From NCBI GenBank assembly GCA_900539145.1, contig UQAX01000023.1:1-41841 (forward strand): a stretch of 41,841 nucleotides of DNA, given 5' to 3'. The translations under genes and the position numbers were made by a program. Shown here in pieces: positions 9,416 through 18,230 of this stretch. Under the pieces are notes generated by a model that was not told where the DNA came from, searched no databases, and was given only the letters and a program-made list of their open reading frames with translations. This DNA is from an uncultured Blautia sp. (GTDB taxonomy: Bacteria > Bacillota > Clostridia > Lachnospirales > Lachnospiraceae). Numbering within the stretch: position 1 is the first letter of the stretch; every line of letters starts with the position of its first letter.

Positions 9416-9535
9416 GCGTTTTATTTATTATTTATATATTTTAATTGCATTTTTTATATATTTTCACTATATAGAATTTTATTATCATGAACTTATTGCT
9501 AAATTTCTTTCAGGGAACACCTTTTCTTATACAGC

Positions 9536-9574
9536 AAAAGAGACGGTGGCTGATTTTCAGCCCTCGCCTCTTTT
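9536..9574 (-). terminator. Terminator of the M16C-era-recO operon
   Basis: A hairpin with an outer 7-bp AAAAGAG/CTCTTTT stem, two short internal mismatched positions and an inner GGCTG/CAGCC stem around a 5-nt loop. It is T-flanked on both strands, so it can stop transcription either way. It overlaps the last base of the recO stop codon. Confidence 0.8.
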
Positions 9575-10316
9575 ATATCATCATCTGCAAAATCTCCAGA
9601 CTTTTTAAATTTTTATCAATTTGTTCTTTCATATAAGAACGCATTATTTTCCCCAGCTCTTCCTGTACTTCTTTTGTCACCGTAAAGGAATAAAGCTTTT
9701 CAAGCTTTGACGCAAGAATAAACTGCATGGTATATAGGGCAGAAGGACTGATATACATCACTCCCTTTTTCCCATTTCCGCAATTTTTACAACACACACC
9801 TGCTTCTCTTACAGAAAACCACTGCAATTCCTCTGTTGTGCCACATTCCTCACAGGCAAACATATAAGGCGCTTCCCCATTAATAGCAACCGTTTTTAAT
9901 TCAAAAATGTATCGAATAAGTATTGGATTTATTCTTTGGGCAATCAATGCTTTTAAAGTAATGTATAATAAATTTAACATTTCTTTCTCGTCAATATTTT
10001 CTCTGGCATAAAAATCTGCCAGTTCCAGAAAATAAAAACCATAATAAACCTCCGGCTGAATTCCTGCCAGCTCTGAAAAATAATTTTTCACAGAAGCGGA
10101 ACGGAGCTGATATGCGGTACGCCCTTCATATATCAGGAAAGAACCGAACACAAAGGGATTTGATACAGCCATCATGGTGCTGTTCTGCCTTCTCGCACCT
10201 TTTGCAAAAACTGTAATTTTCCCTTTTTCCCGTGTTAAAATCACAAGACGTTTATCATATTCTCCCACGGGCATGGCAGATAAAACCATACCCGTTACGG
10301 TAATGAAATCATTCAT
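9573..10316 (-). CDS. recO: DNA repair protein RecO
   Basis: RecO acts with RecR and RecF to load RecA on SSB-coated single-stranded DNA in recombinational repair. The 247-aa protein has the N-terminal OB-fold (about 1-80, with GEYDKRLVILTREKGKI and FAKGARR) and a C-terminal helical domain. It includes a four-Cys zinc site made of CEEC followed by CKNC. The start codon overlaps the era stop codon as TAATG, which indicates translational coupling. It is the last gene of the operon. Confidence 0.95.
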   Translation of the reverse strand: MNDFITVTGMVLSAMPVGEYDKRLVILTREKGKITVFAKGARRQNSTMMAVSNPFVFGSFLIYEGRTAYQLRSASVKNYFSELAGIQPEVYYGFYFLELADFYARENIDEKEMLNLLYITLKALIAQRINPILIRYIFELKTVAINGEAPYMFACEECGTTEELQWFSVREAGVCCKNCGNGKKGVMYISPSALYTMQFILASKLEKLYSFTVTKEVQEELGKIMRSYMKEQIDKNLKSLEILQMMI

Positions 10317-11221
10317 TAAATTTCCTTCTTATCATATCCAAAGTTTTTAATGAGAAAATCACTGTCACGCCAATCTTTTTTCACCTTTACCCACAGCTTC
10401 AGATTTACCGGTTTTTCTAAGAAATGCTCGATTTCATATCTGGCTGCGCTGCCGATTTTTTTCAGCATTGCACCTTGTTTTCCGATAATAATTCCCTTGT
10501 GGGAGTCTCTTTCGCAGATAATGGTAGCGTCAATATCCACCAAATCTTTATCTGTACGTTCCTTCATCTGGTCAATGGTAACGGCTATGCCGTGAGGAAT
10601 TTCTTCATCTAAGGTTCGAAGCGCCTTTTCTCGTATCATCTCTGCCACAATTTGTCTCTGAGGCTGGTCTGTAATGGTATCCTCATCGTAAAACATCGGT
10701 CCGTACGGCAGATATTTAAAAATACAGTCCAATACAGTGTCCAGATTTTGTGCCCGAAGTGCGGAGGCCGGTACAATATCAGAGAAATTATACAGCTTTC
10801 GATATCCGTCAATAAATCCTGCAATCTCGCTTTTCTTTACCGTATCTACTTTGTTAATTACTAAAATCACCGGAAGCTTGCATTTTTTCAACTGCTCTGC
10901 TATATGACGTTCTCCTGCTCCGATATAAGAAGTAGGTTCTACCAGCCATAAAATCACATCTGCATCCTTAAAAGTTCTCTGAGCTACATTTACCATGTAT
11001 TCTCCCAGTTTATTCTTTGCCTTGTGAATACCGGGAGTGTCTAAAAAGACAATTTGTCCCTTTTCTCCTGTATACACAGTCTGTATTTTATTTCTTGTTG
11101 TCTGTGGTTTTCTGGAAGTAATGGCAATCTTCTGCCCAATTAAATGGTTCATTAAGGTTGATTTTCCTACGTTCGGTCTTCCGATAATTGCCACAAATCC
11201 TGACTTAAAATCTGCCCTCAT
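10316..11221 (-). CDS. era: GTPase Era
   Basis: Era binds GTP and the 3' end of 16S rRNA to assist 30S maturation. The 301-aa length is standard. The G domain shows G1 GRPNVGKST (residues 14-22), G3 DTPG and G4 NKVD. The C-terminal KH domain contains the GKQGAMLKKIG loop. AAAGGAG precedes the ATG, in the 11-nt gap after the protease gene. The order era-recO is conserved in many Firmicutes; the protease in front is less usual. Confidence 0.97.
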   Translation of the reverse strand: MRADFKSGFVAIIGRPNVGKSTLMNHLIGQKIAITSRKPQTTRNKIQTVYTGEKGQIVFLDTPGIHKAKNKLGEYMVNVAQRTFKDADVILWLVEPTSYIGAGERHIAEQLKKCKLPVILVINKVDTVKKSEIAGFIDGYRKLYNFSDIVPASALRAQNLDTVLDCIFKYLPYGPMFYDEDTITDQPQRQIVAEMIREKALRTLDEEIPHGIAVTIDQMKERTDKDLVDIDATIICERDSHKGIIIGKQGAMLKKIGSAARYEIEHFLEKPVNLKLWVKVKKDWRDSDFLIKNFGYDKKEI

Positions 11222-11232
11222 ACGTTCTCCTT

Positions 11233-14151
11233 TTACAGTAAATGTTTGGTTACTTCAAATACCTTTTTCTCTTGTTCTATCTTTTCTTCGCTTCCCACTA
11301 CACAAATGCGGTTCTGCTCCATCATGGCGTCTACAATTCCTGCCAGCTTTCGAATATCTTCTGGCTGTGCATCTAAGATTTCCTGACGCTCTCTTTGCAT
11401 ATCTTCTTCTGTTACTTTAGAAAACCAAGCATTTAAAGACATGTTTCCCTTTGTAGACGGAGTCATAGGAACATCCAGTTCACTAATGGTTCCGATGATG
11501 TATTTTGTCATTTCTCTTTCATCTGCATCAAAGGAACGTATAAAATCGCCTGTTTTTCTGAATACTTCCAGTGTTTTTTCCAAATTCGGGTCTCGATAAG
11601 AAACTAAAAATCCGTCTCCATTTCTTCTGAAAGAGCTCATACATCCGTAAGCTCCGCCTTTTACACGAATATTCATCCACAGATATTCGTAGCTTAACAT
11701 CACTTTTAAAATCCGCAAAGCTCCTGTATATTCAAAGCCCGCCTCTTTAAAGTTACCCGCTGCTGCTACATGCTGTACCTGTCCCGCTGTCTTAAAGCCT
11801 TCATTTTTCACAACACAGGAAGAATAGGAAGCTGTCTCTTTCTTTTCACCTGTATAAAGAATTTCTTTAAATTCTTTGATTTCCTTTTCCAGACCTTCAT
11901 AGCCTTTTTCTTCGGAAGTATAGCTTACCATAAGGTTTTCTACCCGGAAAACACAGCCCATCAGCTCTTTTAATTTTGCAATGACATCTGCTTTTCTCTG
12001 TTCAAAGTTTTCTTCAATATCATTTATCAGCTGATAGAAATCAACACCGCTGATTTTCTCCTGAAAACAAGAGCCTGCCGAGAAGTAAGACAGCGCACGC
12101 ATAGCCGCTGTGGTATGTCCGGATGAGACCAGACTCATCTGTAATCTTGACTTCATTTTCGCAATAATTTCATATAGACGCTTTTCATCCTCTAATTTTG
12201 ATGTTTTTAAAATTTCTTTTATCATTTCAAAAACAAAAGGAATATCCTTGTAAAGCGATTTTGCCTTTATTCCCGCCATTGGTGTGAATTTCTGATTGTC
12301 TTTCGAGTCTGTAAACACACTAATTCCAAACAGAATACCACCGCTTCTTGCATTGATTTCATTGAACAAAGCTCCGTAATCGTAATGCTCTGTATCTACA
12401 TATCCCAAAACAGATTTTAAAATTCCCATATAAGGAACTAATTCTTCCGGAACATATTTCATGTCAAAAAGCAGTTCTAAATATCCAATTCCGTTGGTAT
12501 CAATCTCATGGTGAAGCACTAAGGTATCATCTACATGCTTTTCTGTGTTGTAGATTTTGGCGCTTTCTCTGCTGATATCCTCTCTTTTTAAAAGAGGGAT
12601 GGTTTTCAAAGCTTCCTCTGTTTCTTCTGCATCCTGATACTCTTTTAAGTGTTTTGTATCAGCCACCAGTTTTTCCAGCTGCTCCTGACTCAAGGATGCT
12701 TTATACTCTGCCAGCTTATCTGCCAAAGCTTTTTCCTTTTCCGCTGCCAAGCCTCGCTTTGGATTTACCACGACAACAGAAGCATGGGTATTGGAAAGCA
12801 GGTATTTTTCAATAAGCTCTTCAAAATATCCTGTATCTGCTTTTTTCTTCAGCGCATCAAAAATATCCAGACATTTCAAACGCTCAAATGGTTTTGCATC
12901 ATCATACAGCCATGTATCAAACACGTCAATTCCGTACATCAGCCCTTTGGGGAAGGAGGAATAATCTGCCTCACGGAAGCGAAACTCAATATAGTTAATT
13001 CCCGCTTCAATGGCTTTTTTATCCACTCCGTTCTTCACAATGTCCTCTAATGCGCTGCGGATAAGGGAAAGAAATCTGTCCTTGTCTGCCGGATTTGCAT
13101 TTTTCGCAATGACAGAGAAAAACGGCTGATAAATTCCGTCCTCATAAGAGCCCATAATATCCTTTCCAATTCCCTCTTCCAAAAGGATTTTCTTTAAAGG
13201 TGCTCCTGGAGCGCTTAAAAGAGTATAGTCCAAAATTTCAAAAGCAACGCTTCGTTCCACATCAAGGCTGTCGCCAACAACAATGTTATAAGATAAGTAG
13301 GAATTATTTTCTTCCGGTTCGCTTTCTGTTACAGAATACTCCATTTCCACATTTCTGATTTCTGAAAAAGCTTCCTGATGCCCGATTTGAGAAGTAACGG
13401 GAATTTCATCATATTTACTTAAATATTCCTCATCCATCCAGTTCAATCGTTCTTCCATATCCATATTTCCATACAGATAAATATAACTGTTTGCCGGATG
13501 ATAATAACGGCTGTGGAAGGATAAAAACTCAGAATATTTTAAGTCAGGAATACACTGAGGATCTCCTCCTGACTCCACACCGTAAGGAGTATCAGGAAAC
13601 AGAGAATTAAAAATTTCTCTCTCCAATACATCCTCCGGTGAAGAAAACGCACCCTTCATCTCGTTGTAAACTACACCATTTAAAGTAAGAGGCGCATCTG
13701 TATTTTCCAACTCATAATGCCAACCCTCCTGACGGAAAATTTCTTCCTTTTCGTAAATATTCGGAAAAAATACAGCATCCAGATAAACGTGCATCAGGTT
13801 TTTAAAATCCTGCTCATTGCAGCTTGCCACCGGATACATGGTCTTGTCCGGATAAGTCATGGCATTTAAAAAGGTATTTAAAGAACCCTTCACCAGCTCC
13901 ACAAAAGGATCTTTCAGCGGAAAGTTCTTAGAACCGCACAATACGCTGTGTTCCAAAATATGCGCCACTCCTGTGCTGTCTGCGGGAGGAGTACGAAAGG
14001 CAATATTAAATACCTTATTTTCGTCCTCGTTTTTCAGCACCATTACTCTTGCACCGCTTTTTTTATGCTTTAACAAATAACCTTCAGAATGAATATCCGA
14101 AATTTCTTCTTTTAAAATCAGTTCATAAGCCGGTATTCTATCCATATTCAT
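11233..14151 (-). CDS. M16C zinc metalloprotease, presequence-protease (PreP)-like
   Basis: A 972-aa insulinase-superfamily peptidase of the M16C type. These form a closed chamber from two halves of one chain and degrade small unfolded peptides. The inverted zinc motif HILEH gives ligands H64 and H68 and catalytic E67; E164 in VVYNEMKG lies 96 residues after H68, as in plant PreP. There is no signal peptide, so it is probably a cytoplasmic peptide-clearing enzyme. The ATG at 14151 has GGAGG 7 nt upstream; a second ATG two codons in is possible. Its stop codon is 11 nt before era, so it heads the era-recO transcript. Confidence 0.93.
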   Translation of the reverse strand: MNMDRIPAYELILKEEISDIHSEGYLLKHKKSGARVMVLKNEDENKVFNIAFRTPPADSTGVAHILEHSVLCGSKNFPLKDPFVELVKGSLNTFLNAMTYPDKTMYPVASCNEQDFKNLMHVYLDAVFFPNIYEKEEIFRQEGWHYELENTDAPLTLNGVVYNEMKGAFSSPEDVLEREIFNSLFPDTPYGVESGGDPQCIPDLKYSEFLSFHSRYYHPANSYIYLYGNMDMEERLNWMDEEYLSKYDEIPVTSQIGHQEAFSEIRNVEMEYSVTESEPEENNSYLSYNIVVGDSLDVERSVAFEILDYTLLSAPGAPLKKILLEEGIGKDIMGSYEDGIYQPFFSVIAKNANPADKDRFLSLIRSALEDIVKNGVDKKAIEAGINYIEFRFREADYSSFPKGLMYGIDVFDTWLYDDAKPFERLKCLDIFDALKKKADTGYFEELIEKYLLSNTHASVVVVNPKRGLAAEKEKALADKLAEYKASLSQEQLEKLVADTKHLKEYQDAEETEEALKTIPLLKREDISRESAKIYNTEKHVDDTLVLHHEIDTNGIGYLELLFDMKYVPEELVPYMGILKSVLGYVDTEHYDYGALFNEINARSGGILFGISVFTDSKDNQKFTPMAGIKAKSLYKDIPFVFEMIKEILKTSKLEDEKRLYEIIAKMKSRLQMSLVSSGHTTAAMRALSYFSAGSCFQEKISGVDFYQLINDIEENFEQRKADVIAKLKELMGCVFRVENLMVSYTSEEKGYEGLEKEIKEFKEILYTGEKKETASYSSCVVKNEGFKTAGQVQHVAAAGNFKEAGFEYTGALRILKVMLSYEYLWMNIRVKGGAYGCMSSFRRNGDGFLVSYRDPNLEKTLEVFRKTGDFIRSFDADEREMTKYIIGTISELDVPMTPSTKGNMSLNAWFSKVTEEDMQRERQEILDAQPEDIRKLAGIVDAMMEQNRICVVGSEEKIEQEKKVFEVTKHLL

Positions 14152-14186
14152 GGCATTTCCTCCAAACTACTTTTTTCTAAAATAAC

Positions 14187-14192
14187 AGTATA
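14187..14192 (-). promoter_or_regulatory. Extended -10 of the M16C-era-recO promoter
   Basis: TGCTATACT on the minus strand is an extended -10 box (TATACT at 14187-14192). No convincing -35 box lies 16-18 bp upstream, which is tolerated with the TGn extension. It sits 36 nt before the protease start codon. Confidence 0.5.
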
Positions 14193-14197
14193 GCACA

Positions 14198-14223
14198 AAT
14201 CCCCCTAGGAAAATAGGGGGATT
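14198..14223. terminator. Perfect 10-bp hairpin after the SpeE-like gene
   Basis: Arms 14198-14207 and 14214-14223 pair perfectly around a 6-nt loop and contain five consecutive G-C pairs. It lies 20 nt past the stop codon of the SpeE-like gene and 6 bp upstream of the next -10 box. In the minus direction the stem is followed by TGTGC, not a T-run, so termination may be inefficient or need a factor. Confidence 0.5.
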
Positions 14224-14242
14224 GCTTTTATTTCAAACTTTC

Positions 14243-15769
14243 TTATTCCCAGTTTTTCTCTGCTTCCAGATAATACTGCAAAAGCTTCGGACTTGATAAA
14301 GAATTTACTTCCAGCTCTTTTTTGGAACGTTCATCTTCTCCAAAAAGAAAAATCCCCTGCAAATTATCCTGCGTCAGAAACTTCCCTTCCTGCTGCAATG
14401 TCAGATTTTCAATCTGAAGCTCTGTCTTAGATGCCAGCTGAAATCCCCAATCTCCGAAAGAAGGAACCTGCACATGATAGGGATATACAAAAGGAAGCTC
14501 CTGCTTAACAGTTTCATGAATACACCAAAAAGCATCACCGGCATAATAAGGGCTGGTAGACTGAACAGCCATAACTCCCTCATCAGAAAGATTACGGCTG
14601 CACAGGCGATAAAATAAATCCGTATATAATTTGTTTACTGTTTCACTGTTGGGATCCGGCATATCCACCAAAATCACATCATAGAGAACTTTTCCTGCAT
14701 TGTTTTCCAAAAACTCATAGGCATCTTCGTTATAAATCTTTAGTTTTACACTGTCCAAAGAACCCTCATTTAACTTTTTAATGTCTTTATGACTTCTGCA
14801 AAGTTCCGTTACTTCGGCATCTAAATCCACTAAATCAATTTGCTGTACTTCTTTATATTTCAACACTTCCCGCACGGCAAGTCCGTCTCCGCCTCCCAAA
14901 ATCAGCACCTTTTCCCGTTTCTTTGCCGCTGACATAGGCACATGAACCAATGCCTCATGATAGCGATATTCATCAGAAGACGAAAACTGAATATTTCCGT
15001 TAATATAAAGGCGTACATCATCTTTATGTTTGGTAAGCACTAATTTCTGATAAGGTGTCTGCTCCGAATAAATAACCTTGTCACGATACAAGCCTTGCTC
15101 AATACCGGATGCCAGATTTTCCGAAAACAACATTCCCATTATCATTCCTGCACCGGAAATATAAATAATGACCTTCCACAGAGCTGTCCTACCTATGTAT
15201 TGGCGGTAAGAATACAAAATAAACAGAGAAATTCCCAAATTCATTGCTCCCACCAAAAATGCCGTAGAAAAATATCCCAATTGGGGAAGCAAAAGCAGCG
15301 GAAAGGCAATGGAGCCTGCCAATCCCCCAATATAATCAAAGCTGAAAATACTGGACAAGGTAATACGCAAATTTCCTGCATTTTCCTCAATAATTCTGGT
15401 TAAAAGAGGAATTTCCAATCCGACCAGCACACCGATTAGAATAATTTCACTGTACATCACAAGGGAATAGCTTTCCAAATAGACATTGGCAAGAAACAGC
15501 AAGATAGAGCTTGTTCCTCCCAGTATTCCCACGCCGATTTCCACGAAAATAAACCAGTCAAATAACTGTGTCTTTATAAATTTTGATAAATAAGAGCCCA
15601 ATCCCATGGCACACATATAAAGTCCTATGGTAATGGAAAACTGCAAAATACTGTCTCCCAAAAGATAAGAGCTTACTGAGCTGATTAAAAGCTCGTACAC
15701 CATGGAACAGCCGGAAATCACAAAAGTTGTAAACATTAAACGTCTGTATGAAAATTTCTTTTCCTGCAT
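14243..15769 (-). CDS. Membrane-embedded spermidine-synthase-like aminopropyltransferase
   Basis: A 508-aa fusion of about seven membrane segments (residues 10-215) with a C-terminal spermidine-synthase domain (225-500). The Rossmann glycine motif GGGDG (292-296), the acidic ligand in DLVDLDAEV, and the catalytic DMPDP (369-373, the DxxDP motif) are all present, as is the substrate-gate segment SSDEYRYHEALVH. It should move an aminopropyl group from decarboxylated SAM to an amine, releasing methylthioadenosine, but the acceptor is unknown. The ATG overlaps the DUF350 stop codon as TAATG. It is the last gene of the MTA nucleosidase-DUF4178-DUF350 operon. No SAM decarboxylase gene is in the window. 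Confidence 0.88.
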   Translation of the reverse strand: MQEKKFSYRRLMFTTFVISGCSMVYELLISSVSSYLLGDSILQFSITIGLYMCAMGLGSYLSKFIKTQLFDWFIFVEIGVGILGGTSSILLFLANVYLESYSLVMYSEIILIGVLVGLEIPLLTRIIEENAGNLRITLSSIFSFDYIGGLAGSIAFPLLLLPQLGYFSTAFLVGAMNLGISLFILYSYRQYIGRTALWKVIIYISGAGMIMGMLFSENLASGIEQGLYRDKVIYSEQTPYQKLVLTKHKDDVRLYINGNIQFSSSDEYRYHEALVHVPMSAAKKREKVLILGGGDGLAVREVLKYKEVQQIDLVDLDAEVTELCRSHKDIKKLNEGSLDSVKLKIYNEDAYEFLENNAGKVLYDVILVDMPDPNSETVNKLYTDLFYRLCSRNLSDEGVMAVQSTSPYYAGDAFWCIHETVKQELPFVYPYHVQVPSFGDWGFQLASKTELQIENLTLQQEGKFLTQDNLQGIFLFGEDERSKKELEVNSLSSPKLLQYYLEAEKNWE

Positions 15770-16194
15770 TACATAATTACTCCACTGATTACGATTGCCA
15801 ATCCTACAAAGATACCTGCCGTCATAATGCCTGCCGCCGGATTTCCATCACCGATTTCTTTATTCAAATCGTATTTTCGATTTAAAAGCAGGGTAATGAA
15901 ATATCCGATAATACAGAAAATCAAACCAATCACATAATAGTAAACCGTAGATGCCACACCTTCTAAAATACTTTCCTCCACGGCTGCTGCCTGCGGAGAC
16001 ATAATGGCTGCCTTAATAATAATTCCGATAGCAACGGAAATTCCTGCTGTGACACAGCCCACTGCCACATTTCCTTTTTTAATTTCTGTTGGAAAATGAC
16101 AGGGAATTACCCAATCCACCACCATATTTCCCAAAAGCATTAAGCCTGTTCCCAGTACACAATAAATTACAATCAATAATAATTCTTCCATCAT
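15769..16194 (-). CDS. DUF350 family membrane protein
   Basis: A 141-aa integral membrane protein with four hydrophobic segments arranged as a two-fold internal repeat (GNVAVGCVTAGISVAIGI and GNPAAGIMTAGIFVGLAI are the matching segments). Both the repeat and the length are typical of DUF350 (the YjfL type). Its biochemical role is not established. GGAGGG lies 7 nt before the ATG at 16194. It is translationally coupled to the SpeE-like gene downstream and follows the DUF4178 gene by 24 nt. This supports a membrane complex of the three products, which is an inference. Confidence 0.88.
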   Translation of the reverse strand: MMEELLLIVIYCVLGTGLMLLGNMVVDWVIPCHFPTEIKKGNVAVGCVTAGISVAIGIIIKAAIMSPQAAAVEESILEGVASTVYYYVIGLIFCIIGYFITLLLNRKYDLNKEIGDGNPAAGIMTAGIFVGLAIVISGVIM

Positions 16195-16218
16195 ATTCTA
16201 GCCCTCCGTCTTTTCTCT

Positions 16219-17367
16219 TTATTTCCCAAAACCAATTCCGCCTCCGGAAGAGGTTCTCGTGCCTGTGCTTCCCTGACGCACTGTATTGGAATAAGTCCGA
16301 TACGTATCGGAATAGTTATATTCCGGCGCTGTTCCGTCATAATTCTGATAGCCGCTTGCTCGATTATTATATCTGGAAGCATCTCTTGAAAATCCTCTGA
16401 AATAATAAAAATTCCGATAATGCCGTGATGTTGTGGCTCTGGCATGATAAGGGTCGTTGGTGCTTTGATATACGTAAGCTCTGCTACTTGCCTGCACCAT
16501 GGTCTTGCCCTCTCCACTCTCATACACCAGACAATACTCATGCTCTGTCAAAATTGCCACGCTTTCATCCTCTGTATTTTCCTGCACATCTTCTGTTTCT
16601 CCGTCAATGGCATTAATAATATCCTTTGCTGCCATTTCTATGGAACGACTTGTACTGTACACATCTGCTTTTTCCTCTTCGTTTAAATCTGAGGTAATGG
16701 AGGTTTCATAAGAATAAAACGGGGAGTCCTCCAAATAATTTCGGATTTCCTTTTTCGATGCGCTTTTTGTCATTGCCCATATTCCCCATGCCATTACTGC
16801 TATTACAACCACTGCAAGGATTTTTTTGTTCCTTCCTTTTTTCTTTTGCATAGTTTGGGGCTGTCTTGGCTGACAGTTATTATAATCCACACGAAACTGT
16901 GGATTTTCTGCCTGCTGCAAGTCACCGGCGATTTCGATTTCATCCTTATCCAGATAATAGCCCTTTGCATACTCGGTTTCACCGTCCCAGTGCTCCACGG
17001 ACATCAAATATTCCCCTGTACTGTCTTCGTATTCCGTATAGGAGGCCTTCTCCCCCTGTTCTGCGTCCACATTGCCGAACCAACCCAGCACTTCTTCTAC
17101 ACCGGAGTCTGCATTTTTCCAGCCCTTTGCATCCAATTCTTCCTCTGAAAATCCCTTACCGTCGCATGAGGTGTAAATTGCATACTCATCATAGATTTCA
17201 TCCACGCTTAACCAGCGTTCTTTTCCGTTTTGAAGATTTTGCACATAATATTCTGTCCAACGAGCTCCGTCACTGCGATTTACAAGCTCAATGCCGCCTA
17301 AAACCTGATAAAGCTCTCCTTCAATTTTAATATGGTCGCCTTTCCTGAATTTCAGTGCTTCTTCCAT
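16219..17367 (-). CDS. DUF4178 domain membrane protein with Tyr/Arg/Ser-rich tail
   Basis: A 382-aa protein. Residues 5-150 form a DUF4178 domain that begins LKFRKGDHIKIEGELYQV and looks beta-rich. A single membrane segment lies at 183-199 after a basic stretch (KKKGRNKK). Residues 205-305 are soluble, and 308-382 form a low-complexity tail rich in Tyr, Arg, Ser and Gly ending GGGIGFGK. There is no signal peptide, so the DUF4178 domain is probably cytoplasmic and the tail outside. DUF4178 has no known activity; it recurs beside DUF350 and SpeE-like genes. It follows the MTA nucleosidase gene by 16 nt. A GGGAGAGGGGG tract precedes the ATG. Confidence 0.85.
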   Translation of the reverse strand: MEEALKFRKGDHIKIEGELYQVLGGIELVNRSDGARWTEYYVQNLQNGKERWLSVDEIYDEYAIYTSCDGKGFSEEELDAKGWKNADSGVEEVLGWFGNVDAEQGEKASYTEYEDSTGEYLMSVEHWDGETEYAKGYYLDKDEIEIAGDLQQAENPQFRVDYNNCQPRQPQTMQKKKGRNKKILAVVVIAVMAWGIWAMTKSASKKEIRNYLEDSPFYSYETSITSDLNEEEKADVYSTSRSIEMAAKDIINAIDGETEDVQENTEDESVAILTEHEYCLVYESGEGKTMVQASSRAYVYQSTNDPYHARATTSRHYRNFYYFRGFSRDASRYNNRASGYQNYDGTAPEYNYSDTYRTYSNTVRQGSTGTRTSSGGGIGFGK

Positions 17368-17383
17368 CTTATTCCCCCTCTCC

Positions 17384-18070
17384 CTATTCTTTCCATTCTT
17401 TTAACAGCAGTCTCACAAACTCTGCCGACTTTTCCGATGCTTTTTTACAGTTTTCCTCAAAATTATCTTTGGCTTCTTCATCGGCACAATCTGTAATTGC
17501 TCTCACTGCCAAAAAAGGAATTTCATTGACATAACATACGTGAGCAATACTTGCTGTTTCCATGTCCACACTAAGAGCTTCATATTTTTCTATCATTTTC
17601 TTTTTCTCATTTTCTTCTATGAAAGCTTCTCCTGTTACCATTGTTCCAAATACCGGAGTGTTCTGCATATACTTCTCTGCCACTTTTCTTGCCATAGCAA
17701 GGAGCTTTTCGTCTGCTTGAAAATAGCAGGACTTCATCCATGGATGAAAATCCGTCAAAATTTCCTCGTCTACGTCATGGTAAACTGCCTTTGTGGAAAC
17801 GACTAAATCAAAAGGCTTTAAATGCTTGTCCATGCTTCCTGCTGTTCCCCCGTTGATAATCATATCACAGCCATAGGTATCAATTAAAATCTGTGCTGCG
17901 ATTGCTGCATTGACCTTGCATACACCGGAAAACAGTGTCACTATATTCTGATTTTCCAACTTTCCCTCATAAAACTTCAGCATTGCTTTGTGAGAAATTT
18001 TTTCTGTTTTCATCATAGAAAGAATTGGTGCGACTTCATCATCACCGGCACAAACAATTCCTATTTTCAT
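17384..18070 (-). CDS. mtnN: 5'-methylthioadenosine/S-adenosylhomocysteine nucleosidase
   Basis: A 228-aa MTA/SAH nucleosidase that cleaves adenine from methylthioadenosine or S-adenosylhomocysteine. The catalytic set is visible: E12 in AGDDEV, the M-E pair 170-171 in VDMETAS that binds the ribose, and the general acid D194 in RAITDCAD. GKVNAA-like and VYHDVD family segments are also present. It is first in the operon that ends with the spermidine-synthase-like gene, whose by-product is methylthioadenosine, so its position fits by-product removal. GAGGGGGG precedes the ATG. A -10-like TATACT lies upstream (about 18123-18128 on the plus-strand map) without a clear -35. Confidence 0.93.
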   Translation of the reverse strand: MKIGIVCAGDDEVAPILSMMKTEKISHKAMLKFYEGKLENQNIVTLFSGVCKVNAAIAAQILIDTYGCDMIINGGTAGSMDKHLKPFDLVVSTKAVYHDVDEEILTDFHPWMKSCYFQADEKLLAMARKVAEKYMQNTPVFGTMVTGEAFIEENEKKKMIEKYEALSVDMETASIAHVCYVNEIPFLAVRAITDCADEEAKDNFEENCKKASEKSAEFVRLLLKEWKE

Positions 18071-18174
18071 GTCTTCCCCCCTCTTTCACTTTGATAAATT
18101 CACTGTATTTTTATAGATTTCAGTATACAGGAAAATAGAGGATATAGCCAGAAATATTTTTGTAATTTACTCTA

Positions 18175-18203
18175 TTGCTATGGATGAAAAAATGGGATAT
18201 TAT
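18175..18203 (+). promoter_or_regulatory. Promoter of the toxin-antitoxin pair
   Basis: TTGCTA (18175-18180), a 17-bp spacer, then TATTAT (18198-18203), immediately followed by an AGAAGG ribosome binding site (18216-18221). The upstream in-frame ATG at 18180 lies inside this promoter and cannot be the start. Confidence 0.55.
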
Positions 18204-18230
18204 AATAATAAAAGAAAGAAGGTTGAAGCA

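Noticed and set aside
9404..9417. CcpA cre site before the GH84 gene
   Set aside because: The centre AAACGTTT fits, but the outer TG...CA positions and weak positions of the cre consensus do not match on either side.
18071..18174. SAM or SAH riboswitch before the nucleosidase operon
   Set aside because: The roughly 100-bp region is shared with the toxin promoter and shows no conserved paired core; only weak promoter-like boxes are visible.
18180..18230. ATG start at 18180 for the toxin
   Set aside because: This ATG falls between the predicted -35 and -10 boxes; the added residues do not belong to the RelE/ParE fold.
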